Source of the DNA: Capsicum annuum
Lineage: Eukaryota; Streptophyta; Magnoliopsida; Solanales; Solanaceae
Direction: 5' to 3'
Length of the DNA: 64,000 nt
Assembly: GCF_002878395.1 (NCBI RefSeq)
Contig: NC_061112.1
Span: 39,782,559 to 39,846,558, forward strand
Below, one piece after another: positions 1-10,938 of this stretch. Position numbers and translations under genes: made by a program. The notes under the pieces were generated by a model. It was given only the letters and a program-made list of their open reading frames with translations, was not told the origin of the DNA and did not search any database. Within the stretch, counting starts at the first letter, position 1, and every line of letters begins with the position of its first letter.

Positions 1-440
1 ATCATTGTTGCACCAGACTGGTTAAAACCATTTGAGATCATGTGTGATACAAACGGTGTTTCCCTTGGAGCTGTACTGGGATAAAAGAAGGACAAGCTAT
101 TTTATCCAATATATTATGCCAATAAAGCACTAAAAGGAGCATAAAAAAACTACACCATCACTAAAAAGGAACTCCTGGCTGTAGTATATTCTTTTGAGAA
201 ATTCAAGGCTTACCTATTTGGGACCAAGGTGGTGGTCCACACTGACCATGCAGCCTTGAGGTATTTTATGGCTAAGAAGGATGCAAAACCAAGGCTGATT
301 AGATGGGTGTTGCGGCTATAAGAATTTGACTTTGAAGTCAAAGATAGGAAGGGTTGTGAAAACCAAGTTGTGGATCACCTGTCTAGAATGGAAAATGAGC
401 AGGCAATTAATGATGAAATGGAGATAAATGATGCATTTAC
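1..440 (+). pseudogene. RNase H domain of element 1 pol (decayed)
   Basis: Read in frame 1, the sequence gives the Ty3/gypsy RNase H signature: CDTNGVSLGAVLG near the start, [18 protein letters not shown] about residues 50-68, then [16 protein letters not shown] and FDFEVKDRKGCENQVVDHLSR at the end. This domain degrades the RNA strand during reverse transcription. Stops at 82-84, 142-144 and 319-321 are TAA where the family normally has CAA (Gln). The N-terminal part and the reverse transcriptase lie before the window. Confidence 0.85.
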
Positions 441-631
441 TGATGAGGAGATCTTGGCAGCTGCTATGGAAAAATGCCTTGGTATGCTGATTTTGTAAAT
501 TATATTGTGAGTGAGGTCATTCCAAAAAATCTTTCTTTCCATCAAAGAAAGAAATTCCTATATGATGTGACATATTACTTCTGGGATGAGCCGTATCTTT
601 TTTGGTGATGTACTGATAATATTATAAGGAG

Positions 632-1765
632 ATGTGTCCCATAAGTGGATGTATTATATATATTAGAAGCATTTCTTGCTTCCCCAATTGGAGGTCATAT
701 GTAGGTGATCGAACGACTATAAAGGTGTTGCAGAGTATCTACTATTGGACACCATTATTTAAGGATGCTTATAAGTTTATGCTGAAATGCGACAAATGTC
801 AGAGGCAGGGGTCAATATCCAAAAGACATAAGATGCCTTTGACTAAGATGCTTCAAGTGAAATTGTTTGACGTCTAGGGCATTGGTTTTATGGGTTCTTT
901 TGTAAGCCTGTATGAGATGAAGTATATTTTAGTTGCTGTTGACTATGTCTCAAAATAGGTCAAAGCTGTTGCCTTGTTTGATAATGAAGGAAAGAGGGTT
1001 GTTTCTTTTCTTAAGAAGAATATCTTCGCTCACTTTGGAGTACCACATACTATTATAGGCGATGGAGGATCACATTTTTTTAACAAAGTATTTTGAGCTG
1101 CCTTAGAAAAACATAGGGTAAAATAGCATAGAGTAGCCACTCCATATCACCCACAATCTAGTGGGCAAGTGGAAGTGTCAAATCGAGAAATTAAAGTGAT
1201 CCTAGCCAAAATGGTGAATGCTAGTCGGCAAGACTGGTCTTAAAAGCTTGATGATGCATTGTGGTTATACCAGACTGCTTTCAAGACACCTATTGGCATG
1301 TCACCATTCCAGTTGGTCTATGGAAAAGAATGATACTTACCAATAGAGCTGGAGCACAAGGCTTTATGGGCACTCAAAAGGTTAAATTTGAGTTGGACGG
1401 AGGCAACAGAGCTAAGAATAGGACAACTAAATGAGATGGATGAATTCCACCTCAGGGCATACGAACGAGCAGGCCTATATAAAGAAAAGATGAAGAAGTA
1501 TCATGATTGGAGGATCGAGAAATGAGATTTCCAAAAAGGTAACTTAGTGCTTCTGTTCAATTCCAGACTCAAACTGTTCCCAGGTAATCTTAAATCCAAG
1601 AGGCCAGGACCATTTAGAGTTAGTAAATTCTACTCATCTGGAGTAGTAGAACATGAAAATGAAGACGACAACACCTTCAAGGTAAATGGGAAACGAGTTA
1701 AACTTTATATTGGTCCAAAAAACTTGATGAAACGTACTGCTACTATCTGTCTCGATGAAGTCTGA
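632..1765 (+). pseudogene. Integrase of element 1 (decayed)
   Basis: Integrase joins the cDNA copy to host DNA. The zinc-binding end is recognisable by KCDKCQRQGSISKRHKMPL (about 785-840). The DDE core follows with VDYVSK (about 937-954), IIGDGGSHFF and [10 protein letters not shown], supplying D, D and E. The stretch [25 protein letters not shown] and the tail LFNSRLKLFPGNLKS...FKVNGKRVKLY are characteristic of Athila/Tat integrases. Stops interrupt it: TAG replaces TGG in the usual DVWGIDF, and again after VDYVSK. The last open piece is 1547-1765. No chromodomain is seen. Confidence 0.85.
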
Positions 1766-3204
1766 AGTAATCGAGACACTTGAGTAGTGTTCCGACATTC
1801 AATTAGGTGCTACACAGGAGGCAAACCATCATTCCCGTGCTTGATCTACTCCAGGTATACCCTAACCCTTAGTTTAGTTTTCTTTTGATTTTAAGTTGAT
1901 GGTGTAGGGTGAGTTGTTGTTGTAATATTTTGTAGTTGACTAGGAGAAATACAAGTACTTGAGGCAGTTAACACAGTTTTGTTATTTTGTGAACACCTCT
2001 CAAGTTGTCTAATTCTTCAACTGTGTGATTTGCATCTAATTGTGACCACTTTTTATCTTTGTATGGTGTTAGTTCTAGTAACTTGATAACCATTGCTAAA
2101 CAATTGCATGAACGGGATAAGTAGTAACTTGTGATATACTTGTGTGCCATGTGCGTGTGAGATTTTACTTAGTTCCCTTTGTATGTTGGATTCAGAACTT
2201 GTCCGGTTAGTCTTACCTAGGTTGAAGCATAGACGTTAGGAAAGGATCATAGGCCATTTTGATATTAGCCCACTTTAGCCTAAATGATCTTCCCTGTATG
2301 CGTAATGTCCCTTAATCCCTATTTTGAGCCTGAATAGCCTATTTCTTTTTATGATACCTATTATCGTACCATTTTTATATCATAATGAACCTGTTTTGGC
2401 CCTAGTCCTCCTTAGACACTATACACCTTGACTTAGGCAAATATCCTAAGTTGAGGGTGGCCATCATACGGGTGCGTGGTGTAAAATGAGTATGAAAAAA
2501 GGTAGAGTAAAAGAAAAGAATAAAAAGATGGGTGCGGTGCAAAAGAGCAAGAAAAGAAAAGTTGTAAAAAATAAGAAGTGATTGTAGAAAAGAACCGTAC
2601 CCATCCTGAATATGTGTGATCAAGAAAATAGAAGAATAGAAAAAGGCTAATGAGTGAAACCCCAAAATCTAATGTAGTGTCAAGGAGACTTAGTCACTTT
2701 AAATATCATCGAGTATCATACCAGCCCCTAGACTACATTACAAGCCAAAGAGAAGACCTATAGTGATCTTAGCTGACCTATCTAAATATCTTGGTAATGA
2801 AAATAAGGGCAAGCCTATGGTATTTGACATACATTGATTGGAACTTCATTCTGAGAGTGAGTGTATGGTGATTGTCCCCATGGTTACATATGTAATGTCT
2901 GATATAATTAAAGTGGGACTTCTTTGTAGTGAGGGCACACTGGTTACGTTGGTAGTTACTAACTTGTTTGGATAGTGTAAGCTTGATATATGCATGCTTA
3001 TTGTTGCTGATTTGATGCCCTATCTTGATTCCTGTGTGTCACGCTGTTGCTCTCCAATAACATGTATAATTTTTTGTAAATTGATTGACCTTGGAGATGG
3101 TGAAGATGTTTTGAGATAATATGGAAGGTTGACTGCAAAATGTACTTTGTACTCTCTTGGTTGTGTTAGTTGCTTGAGGAGAAGCAATTATTTTAAGTTG
3201 AGGG
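1766..3204 (+). other. Noncoding 3' region of element 1
   Basis: This 1.4 kb stretch between integrase and LTR has no convincing ORF. About 2485-2650 is strongly purine-rich on the plus strand (runs of AAAAGA/GAAAAG). Its start resembles the post-integrase region of element G. The last bases (3191-3204, TTTTAAGTTGAGGG) sit where the polypurine tract that primes plus-strand DNA should be. Athila elements are known to carry long noncoding or env-like regions here; no env-like ORF is visible in this copy. Confidence 0.6.
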
Positions 3205-4682
3205 TGTTGATCTGTGAGCATATGCTAACACATTTGAGGCTTTTAACTGAGAATAATTCCAAAGTCTTAAGAAACTTTTGTCGTTTTTGATTGTTTTATC
3301 TTTGATTTTGCAGGGGAAGTCAAGGGCAAGAGAACCAACAATGATGGAAGTAAAAGAGTTGAAATCTGAAGGAAATAGAAGAGATGTGTGGCTGATGACA
3401 TTCCTGATAAGTCGTCAGCACTTTGATAGGTTATCAATTTCATCGTTAGACTTAAACAGAGAATGGGATTCAGTTTAAATAAGTGACAATGACATGTGAT
3501 AAGCTGTTCGCCTTGTAATAAACCGTCAGAGTCACCGTCAACCTTAGGCAGAACATGGGAGCTGAGCTGGAGAAGTGACGACATTTTCTTATATGTCATC
3601 ACAGTTTTGATAAGCCATCAGGATCCACCGTTTGTCTTAAGCAGAAATTGTCAAAATTGAAGAGGAACTGACGACATTCGTGATAAGTCATCCTCCTCCT
3701 GATAAGGCGTCACGCATGTCATCACCTAATCCGAGAAGAACACTGAACTCTATGATTTTGTTTTCATAATTAGGCTAAAGTATTTAAATCATAGTTTTGG
3801 AATGTACGTATTTTGTTATTTTCTCTCTAGTTTCTTGGCTTGAACAAAACAATTATCTTTGAAGTGATTATCATCAATATTTTGGGATTTCTACTTTGAT
3901 CTAATCTGAGAAACACTTTTTGCTATTCATCTTGTTGTAAGTTCATCTTTTAAATTATGAATGCAACTTGTTGTATCGATTATTACATTATGAGTGGTTA
4001 AATCCCTTTAACCCGAATTATGTGATTTATGGGTTAGGTATTGGTAAGTTGCTAAGTATTTAAGATTCTAAAGGTAATATGACTCTTTGATAATTCTGAG
4101 GTTTTAATTATTGTCTATTTGTTGCAAATGATAGATAGAACCGACTTTGATTTGTTTAAGATAAGAAATCAACTATAGTAGGGAGTGAATTATTGACAGG
4201 GACTTGGAAGCTACCAACATTCCGTTTAACAATTGACATTGTAACAAGGTTAATTAACCTGAGGTGAAGTCTGGTTAGTGATTATAAATTCCCTAAGTGA
4301 GGATTAGGTAATTAAATGCTTAAGTAGGTCGAGAGACATTTAGGCGTAACTTCAATAAAGACAATATGTTGTTCCTACCTATCGTGAGAATCTTGAATCA
4401 CTAGTAGCATCTGTCAAGTACCAAAACCCATAGTGAACATAATTCTTATTTTCCATAAACTCTTGATTACAAACACTGAAACTAAAGTAACCAGCAATTA
4501 TTTGCTAAACTCTCATAACCCCCAATTTACTGAAAACTACTAATTATCAGTTGATTAACTCACATGCAACTCAGATTCACACCATATTCCCTATGGGATT
4601 CGACCCCAACCTAGTTAGGTTATATATTGACATCAATCGCTTACATTCTCACATGAGAGGTGTAGTTTGAGCATTATTATCA
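3205..4682 (+). repeat. 3' LTR of element 1
   Basis: The LTR probably starts at TGTTGATCTGTGAGC directly after the purine tract and ends near TTATCA at 4682 (GCA at 4685 is an alternative). Near its end is the phrase CCCTATGGGATTCGACCCC followed by a segment ending TCACATGAGAGGTGTAGTTTGAGC, a signature I know from Athila/Tat LTR ends in many dicots. A possible TATA element (AGTATTTAAATC) lies near 3778. The partner 5' LTR is outside the window, so the ends are inferred, not proven by comparison. Confidence 0.7.
3394..3722 (+). repeat. Tandem repeat of about 92 bp in the LTR (3.6 copies)
   Basis: Units begin at about 3394, 3486, 3577 and 3670, each with a variant of GACGACATT...TGATAAGTCRTCA, followed by a middle that aligns between units (CTTAAACAGAGAA, CTTAGGCAGAACA, CTTAAGCAGAAAT). 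The beginning of each unit is a short imperfect dyad, for example GTGACGAC...GTCATCAC in the third. The last unit is partial. The array lies in the U3 part, before the presumed TATA box. Confidence 0.7.
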
Positions 4683-4729
4683 GCATACTCATGTATCAAT
4701 AGAGTCAGGCAAAAGGTCATAGGAGGATA

Positions 4730-5470
4730 AAGTTGAGGAGAAATTTGAGGCGGGGAATAGTAGGAAACCTTTGATTTGGGATAATTTTGATATATCTCGA
4801 GTATCAAATATTGGTTTCAAGTTGGAATTTGTTATACCAAACAGACAAGGAGATGCACCCACTTTTTTCTATCTTGAATAGCTATGTTCAATGAAATGGG
4901 GAAAACATGGCATAAACAAAGATTTGATATGGAAAAATGGTATACTGGTAGTACAATTTGACTCTGTGGATGGGAAAAATAAAGTATTCCAGCGAGGAAT
5001 ATTCCACTTTGACAATAAAACTTTCATTGTCAAGGCATGGAATAAAGATATAGTGTTCACCTGGGAAGAGTTGCGCACTGTACCAATTTGGGTCAAATTA
5101 ACTGCTTTGGACTTCAAATACAGGGGTCCAAAAGTTTTAAGTAAAATAGGATGCTTAATTGGCAAGCTTTTGATGGCTGACCAAAACACAGAGAAGAAGA
5201 TGGGGTTGAATTTTGTAAAGGTGCTTATAGAGGTAATTGTGGATGCTTAGCTTCCTGATAAAGTGTTCTTTTGAAATGAGAAAGGAATGCTAATTGAATA
5301 GAGAATCTAATATTACTGGATACCAATACGTTAAAAGTACTGTGAAAAGTATGGACATTCTGAGGATGAGTGCAGGAAAAAGAAGAAAGCTGAATAGAAG
5401 AAAGAAGAACCTAAGGAAACTGTGGTAAATAATACACATGGGAAGGACTAGGGTAATGAATTAGCAGAAA
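4730..5470 (+). pseudogene. LINE ORF1 (DUF4283-like RNA-binding protein) remnant
   Basis: ORF1 proteins of plant LINEs bind the element RNA. The open part 4891-5250 contains VVQFDSVDGKNKVFQRG, TFIVKAWNKDI and VPIWVKLTALDFKYRG, which match the DUF4283 pattern (strand, 'IVKAW', 'PIWVKLP.LP'). A weaker upstream part in the same frame (GFKLEFVIPNRQGD) starts near 4815, before a stop. Downstream, about 5338-5386 reads KYCEKYGHSEDECRKK, a CCHC zinc knuckle whose first Cys position is a stop. Several stops follow up to about 5470. Confidence 0.75.
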
Positions 5471-5689
5471 AACAACATGTAAAGGGCAAATAAGTAGAAG
5501 GAAAGCAATATTTAGGAAGGAAGTATAGACAAGGGGAACAAACTAGTTGGATAATTGTAAAAAAACCTAGCAAATTACTAGTAAGGAAGATAGATTATAG
5601 GGAAACAAATGCTAATCCTTTTAATATGCTAAGTGAAGGTAATAATACTGTCACTGTAGATTGTCAGGTTCAACATGAGGATGGCAAGG

Positions 5690-6442
5690 TTGTGTCACTT
5701 ATGGTATATGAATAATATTTTATGTTGTAATGTTAGGGGCATGAATGCCCCTAATAAGCGAAGGGAGGTAAGCCTCTTTTTTAATAAAGAAAGTACTGGT
5801 ATGGTAGCCTTATTGGAGAAAAAAATAAAGGTAGATAAAATGAGTCAAATAGAAAATTGTATGTTTATAGGTTGGGGTCGTATTACTAACCATGAGCAAT
5901 ACTACAATGGTAGAGTTCTTTTGTTTTGGAGACCTGATTGCTATAAAGTCAAAGTAATAGCAAGCACTATCCAGAGTTTTACCAGTGTTGTAGAAAACAT
6001 AGTAGCACAAGCTAGTTGTCAGTTGACAGTTGTGTATGCTTTCAATACAGCAACAGAAAGAAGGCGATTATGGAGTCATTTAGGAGATCTCAAAGGTATG
6101 ATTAATACACCATGGCTTTTAATTGGAAATTTTAACTCTGTGCTTAAGGATGGGGACAGAATTGGTGGGACCCAATAAGATTAGGAGAAATTTTGGACTT
6201 AAAAAATTGTGACTACTTGTTAATTGATAGAACTTCCATATAGTGGCAACAGGTATACATGCCATGATAGACATGGAAATAACATGATTTATTCCATGTT
6301 GGACTGGGCATTTGTCAATAACAAATGGTTGGACACTATACCAGTGATGAAGGTGCGATTTCTAATTAAAGGAATATGTGATCACTACCCTTTGAAAATT
6401 ACAAAAGAGGGTAGGAATAACACACATAAAGGAGAATTCTGA
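5690..6442 (+). pseudogene. LINE ORF2 endonuclease domain remnant
   Basis: The apurinic-type endonuclease nicks the target site. The frame from about 5705 reads NNILCCNVRGMNAPNKRREV, the family's 'WNVRGLN' start, followed by MVALLEKKIK (usual LLETK), WGRITNHEQ and PWLLIGNFNSVL, where the catalytic GDFN has become GNFN. A second open piece, 6224-6442, carries SGNRYTCHDRHG and MLDWAFVNNKWL, matching the 'FTWS...R.LDR.L.N..W' block, and ends with DHYPLKI (usual DH.PL). A frameshift or stop separates the two pieces at about 6178. Confidence 0.8.
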
Positions 6443-8293
6443 TACTACAATTTATGGGCAAAGCACGCACAGTTTCAGGAGATTGTAAAGGAAGTTTGGT
6501 TAACTCCTATATTTGGATGTAAAATGCTTCAGGTAGTGAAGAAATTAAAATTATTGACAAAGAGATTGAAGTAACTAAATAAAATCTTTTGTAGCAATAT
6601 TTTAGTTGAATTTGAAGAGGATAGAGTTGTATTAATACAGGTACAAAATAAGCTACACACTGATCTGATCTTACAATAGGAAGAAAAGGAAAAAAAACTA
6701 GAGGTTTAGAAGATCTTCTTATATGGTGGAAATTTTTCTACAATAGAGAAGTAAAGCAAAATGGATACAACTGGGAGATAACAACACCAAATACTTCTAC
6801 TCCATTATCAAGATGATAAGGCTATAACAATATATCACACAAATCAAGGATGAACATGGAGTCCTCCACACTGATCCTAATAAAGTAGCACAAGTAATGG
6901 TGGATTACTATGACAGCATGTTGGGCAAGAAATTAGTAAATACAGTAAGAGCAGCTAATAATATCATAATGAATGGACCTCAGATCACCTTGTCACAACA
7001 TATGGAGTTGATAAAGGCATATATAGAGGTTATTTTTCAAAATTGAATATATGACATTCAAAATATTTATTTTCGTATCATTATACATGTCAAAGTCAAA
7101 TTTAGTCAAATAAGCCATGTCCAAAATAGACATCAACAAAAGCCTGGCACCTGATGGCTATGGAAATAGATTTTTTAGAGAAGCTTGGAGTTTGATTAGT
7201 GAGGATATCACAAGACAAATACTTCAATTCCTAAAAAATGGTAAATTTCTTAAACAAATAAACTCTACTATGATATCTTTAATTCTAAAGGTGAAAGTAA
7301 CAAAATTGGCCAGTCAATATAGGTCAATATCATGTTGTAATGTGTTGTACAAGTGCATATCAAAGGTGATTTTTTTGAGGTTGAAAGCATTACTTCCTAG
7401 TCTGGTAAATAGCACACAAACAACCTTTGTGGAAGGGAGATCACTAATTTCCATTGTGCTAATCTGTCATGACTTATTGAGACACTATAACAGAAAGACA
7501 ACACATAGGTGTTTAATGAAAATAGACTTAAGGAAGGCTTATGGCATGATCATATGGAAATTTATTGATGAATCTTTAAGGGTATATGGCTTTCCAGAAT
7601 CCTTTGTCAATATGGTTGTGATTTGTGTGACTACAACAAGTTTTTCTATGAAGATAAATAGAGAGGGATATGGCTATTTTGAAGGCAAGAGAGGATTAAG
7701 ATAGAGGGATCTCATATCACCCCTATTATTTGTTTTTGTAATAGAGTACCTATCAAGACTATTAAGCAAAATGAGTGACCTACCAAATTTTCATTTTCAC
7801 CCAATGTGCAAATCGACTAGGTTAACTCACTTTTTTTTTTGCAAATGATCTTTAGCAAAGGAGATATAAAATTAGTATATATAGTAAAGAAGACATTGGA
7901 GCACTTTAGTCAAGTGATGGGATTAGATGCAAATCTGTATAAATCAAATATCTTTATTACAGAAGTAAATGATGGTCTAAAACAACAAATACATTCCACT
8001 ACTGGTTTCTCATTTGACACTCTACCTATTAGATATTTAGGGCTCCCACTTGCATCTAAAAAATGGACAATATAGAGTGTCAACATTTAGTGAATAAAAT
8101 TACCACAAGAATACAAAATGCATATGCCAAGCAGTTATCCTATGCTGGCAGATCGCAGATACTAATGGCAGTGATATTCTCTATTTATAACTTTTGGTGT
8201 GCAGTTTTCATTTTGCCTCAAAGTGTGGTGAAGGGGGTAGACAGGATATGCAAAGATTTCTTATGGAGTGCTACAAAAGGGAAAAAAAGATAG
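6443..8293 (+). pseudogene. LINE ORF2 reverse transcriptase domain remnant
   Basis: The reverse transcriptase is recognisable from 7117: INKSLAPDGYGNRFF (usual NKSPGPDG), QYRSISCCNVLYKCISKVI, TTFVEGRSL and MKIDLRKAYGMI, where the usual Asp of 'DLRKAYD' is Gly. Then come the remains of GLRQGDPLSPLLF with TAG in place of CAG and, at about 7835-7850, an FADD box degraded to FAND with a frameshift in a T run. Further open pieces 7839-8075 (LPIRYLGLPLASKKW) and 8063-8293 (LSYAGRSQILMAV, ICKDFLWSATKG) complete the domain. About 70 bp at 7045-7108, rich in stops, look inserted relative to the family. The region 6443-7044 is too eroded for an open frame. Confidence 0.8.
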
Positions 8294-8900
8294 CTTTGGT
8301 TACCTGAGAAAATCTATGTGTACCAAAGAATTATGGATGCCTAAATACTAAAAGATGTGGAAATTAAAATATTGCTTCAGTAGGAAAACTACTATGGCAG
8401 GTGGCTATGAAAGTAGATTTGTTATGGGTGAAATGAGTGAATGGAATAAATATGAGAGGTATAAAAAATATATGGGATCACATACCCCCAGCTGACTCCA
8501 GCTGGTACTGCAGTAAATTGAATGGCCTCAAGGCATAGATGGTTGTGTAGTACAAAATGGAAGATATATGCTGACTTGCTGAGGGTCATATTCAATGTCA
8601 TGTAGTTACCAAGCTTTCAAAAGAATACATCTAAGATTAAGGAGGTTGAACTAATCTGGAGCCTAGTCATGTTGCCAAGACAAAGATTTATTGCTTGGCT
8701 AGCCTGTAAGGAAAGATTGCTAACTAGAGAAAGATTAATCAAGATGAAAATACACATAGATAATGATCCTAACTACAGTTTATGTGGTGAAAGAATTCTA
8801 GAAACACAGAAACATCTCTTTATGAATTGTAAACGGACAACAGAGGTGAAGGTCTGTTTAAAGGAATCACTTTGAATTAAATTCGACAACAACGATTGTT
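8294..8900 (+). pseudogene. LINE ORF2 C-terminal zf-RVT region remnant
   Basis: The open piece 8669-8875 reads LPRQRFIAWLACKERLLTRE, then MKIHIDNDPNYSLCGERILETQKHLFMNC. This is the zf-RVT pattern 'P.k..F..WLa....L.T..RL......d..C..C....E...HLF..C', with one Cys replaced by Ser. It marks the 3' end of plant LINE ORF2. Stops lie before and after it. Confidence 0.75.
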
Positions 8901-9263
8901 ATGAAACCTTTTAATGGATCAAAATAAGAAGATAAAAATTATTCTGGGAAAGAAGTTGTTGCAGTAGTATAGGGAGCTCTGATTTACCACACATGGCAGG
9001 CTAGACATAGGAAGATATTTCAACAAATGAATACTTATGTAGAATTTGTTAATGTATAGATACAACAAGAAGTAGGGGAGAGAATAGAGATCTTAGAGGC
9101 TCAAAAAGAGCACAAAAGTGTAGCACTTTGATACAACAGTTGTGTACTTAGATGTGATGATTCCTTGAGCTCTAGCTGTTCTTTCCCAGAAAACATGAGG
9201 CTTTTTAGGTTGTATATCTTGTTGTTTTTTAATGGTAATCTTTTACATTGTTTAACCAAAAAT

Positions 9264-9837
9264 AAATGCGGACTTCAAAACTCTTATGCTGAGTAATTTA
9301 TATTCGCCCTAAAATATTTATTTATAATTTATCTATCACATTATTACTCTTATATCTTTTTGAGTATAAATTATATTATTTTATATTTAATATAGTATTT
9401 ATTATGTGCAGAACAAAAATGATATGAAGATAAAAAGTTATAGAGAAAAAATTGAACAAAAATTATTAAAGTTGAAAACACAAAAGGGAAAATAATTAAA
9501 ATTATAAGGGCTCACTGATTTTCCTATTTTGGTTTGAATTTTGTTTTTAAAAGCTCTGTGTTCTTTATAAATACATATTTGCACGGGTTTTACATAAACT
9601 TTTGATAGAGAGAAGAGCAAGATGAAAATTTGACACCAATTTTTCCACTTTTTCCCCCTATTTTTCGTTGTTGTTTATGAGAGGAAATTAATTATTACGG
9701 ATCAAAGAGCATAAATTCAAATATGACTTTTTAACTATTTAATATTTTAATTAATAATCACAATTGAACATATTGTCAACATATCTTAAACGAGTCTACA
9801 ATACTCATTGAAATAATCATCCAATATCCTCACGAAC
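9264..9837. other. AT-rich intergenic sequence
   Basis: I see no supported gene, repeat or structural feature here. Short open frames exist on both strands but have no recognisable composition or motif. Confidence 0.6.
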
Positions 9838-10081
9838 TATGATCAAAGTTGCAGCGACACACTCCAACTTCACAAGTGTGCTATCACCCCCTCCCCCAAC
9901 TCAATTTTAGCATATTTTTGTCACCGTTTTGTGCTAATATGATACCTTTATTATATAAAATGGGGTCCACATTAAAGGTACCACGTCAACTAAAAGGTTG
10001 ACAAAAATACACTAAAATTTATTTCAAAGGGCTATTAGGATCCCAATAAAGTTGAAGTATGTCATAGAAAATTTGGTCATA
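9838..10081. mobile_element. MITE-like element with about 36-bp imperfect terminal inverted repeats
   Basis: The left end (9838-9873, TATGATCAAAGTTGCAGCG...) and the reverse complement of the right end (about 10046-10081, TATGACCAAATTTTCTATG...) align over about 35 bases, sharing a core like ACACTCCAACTT/ACATACTTCAACTT. The interior includes GGTACCACGTCAACTAAAAGG. Size (244 bp), AT-rich interior and lack of coding fit a small nonautonomous DNA transposon. The superfamily is not assigned and target-site duplications were not established. Confidence 0.55.
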
Positions 10082-10110
10082 ATTGGGGGAAGGAGGTGAT
10101 TCTATACTAG

Positions 10111-10404
10111 ATGCTTTTCTCATACTCATTTACTACATCAATTAATTGTAGGAAAAAGGGTCGGCTTTATCATCTATTATATTTTCTTGTTGATGTCCTA
10201 CTGTTAGTCAACTTAGCTAAAAAATGCTTTCTCATTGGTCAAATATCTCAAAATATCCTTCCTACTAACAGCTACTTCAAAGCAAGAAAAAATAATATCA
10301 TTTTTGACATCAGAAGACGTAGAGTATATGACATTAAACCCAAACTAATTCAAGCATGTGTTGATAGCCATCCACTACTGGAGCTAGAGGGCAAAAGGGG
10401 TTAA
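10111..10404 (+). other. Open frame of 97 codons, function unknown (doubtful gene)
   Basis: This open frame starts at ATG 10111 and has a hydrophobic middle (LLYFLVDVLLLVNLAKKCFLI) then a basic part (IRRRRVYDIKPK). I recognise no family. AT-rich DNA yields such frames by chance, and no promoter or splice context stands out, so I do not claim a gene. It is listed because it is the longest open frame between the MITE-like element and the cysteine-rich exon. Confidence 0.15.
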
Positions 10405-10514
10405 GTTGCAAAATCCGAGGTCAATAGATTAAAGATGATGTTCATATCTAGTTCTATTTTCATTCAAACTTTTTTCGCTGAAAAACCACACCGTATATAT
10501 AAGGCTAATTTTTT

Positions 10515-10518
<4 letters not shown>

Positions 10519-10548
<30 letters not shown>
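10519..10548. repeat. (TA)n microsatellite
   Basis: An almost pure TA dinucleotide run of about 30 bases. Confidence 0.9.
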
Positions 10549-10554
<6 letters not shown>

Positions 10555-10789
10555 ATGACGAATTCTCTTTGTGAGGTAGGGTGGTTGTTTGTTTCTGGTA
10601 TTCAAAAAAATTTCATCAAACAGATTTACAAAAACATAACGATAAAAATTTAGTGAAATAGAAAGCAACAAACAATAGACATTCATAAAAATTGCAACAT
10701 GTATATATTACTCAAGATTGGGATTTATCAATTCAATCAAATTAAACGCACTAAAATACATCATTTTTTGGGATTTATCACTCCTTGTT

Positions 10790-10938
10790 TTATAGAAACT
10801 TCCATCTTTTTGTTGACCAGCATATGCCCCTATGAGCAACACAAACAGGTGCTAGAGTTCTGGGACAATGTGCTTCACAATCCTTTGGATTATCACATTC
10901 ATGAATTGCTTCAACCTTGAAGGATGGAATATCTACAA
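10790..10938 (-). CDS. Candidate second exon of a small cysteine-rich (defensin/NCR-like) secreted peptide
   Basis: On the minus strand, a T-rich tract ending TATATAG (AG at 10940-10939) looks like a 3' splice site. The frame after it reads VDIPSFKVEAIHE, then CDNPKDCEAHC, then PRTLAPVCVAHRGICWS, ending at TAA (10792-10790). Cysteine spacing is C-x5-C-x3-C-x7-C-x6-C, then W and S where small cysteine-rich plant peptides often end C-x-C. Such genes usually have a first exon for a signal peptide. I could not find a convincing one upstream (11000-11340), although a short hydrophobic run (VILFLFSFTI) occurs near 11140-11160. It could be a broken gene that lost the sixth Cys and exon 1, or chance. 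The call rests on the cysteine pattern plus the acceptor-like site. Confidence 0.35.

Larger units (their letters stand above)
1..4682 (+). mobile_element. Athila-like Ty3/gypsy retrotransposon, 3' half (element 1)
   Basis: The window opens inside pol of a Ty3/gypsy element. In order it holds RNase H, integrase, an integrase tail with the Athila-type sequence LFNSRLKLFPGNLKS, about 1.4 kb of noncoding sequence, then a 3' LTR ending at about 4682. The order RH-IN (no chromodomain), the long untranslated 3' region, and an LTR end with the phrase CCCTATGGGATTCGACCCC are what is known from Athila/Tat elements. All frames carry stops, so it is dead. The 5' part lies outside the window. It is a relative of element G at 56089-64000, which has the same integrase architecture. 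Confidence 0.85.
4686..9263 (+). mobile_element. LINE (L1-type non-LTR retrotransposon), decayed
   Basis: Two successive coding regions fit a plant L1-type LINE. ORF1 has a DUF4283-like domain and a remnant CCHC knuckle; ORF2 has an APE endonuclease, reverse transcriptase and a C-terminal zf-RVT-like part. The 3' end is placed near TTTTACATTGTTTAACCAAAAATAAA at about 9241-9263, a short A-rich tail. The 5' end is inferred from proximity to the preceding LTR end. I could not find convincing target-site duplications. Both ORFs are broken. Confidence 0.85.

Noticed and set aside
2402..2665. Minus-strand frame of 87 codons with hydrophobic start
   Set aside because: Antisense of the purine-rich untranslated zone of element 1; no motif.
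10429..10686. Minus-strand frame of 85 codons including a Tyr-Ile run
   Set aside because: The run is simply the translated (TA)n microsatellite.
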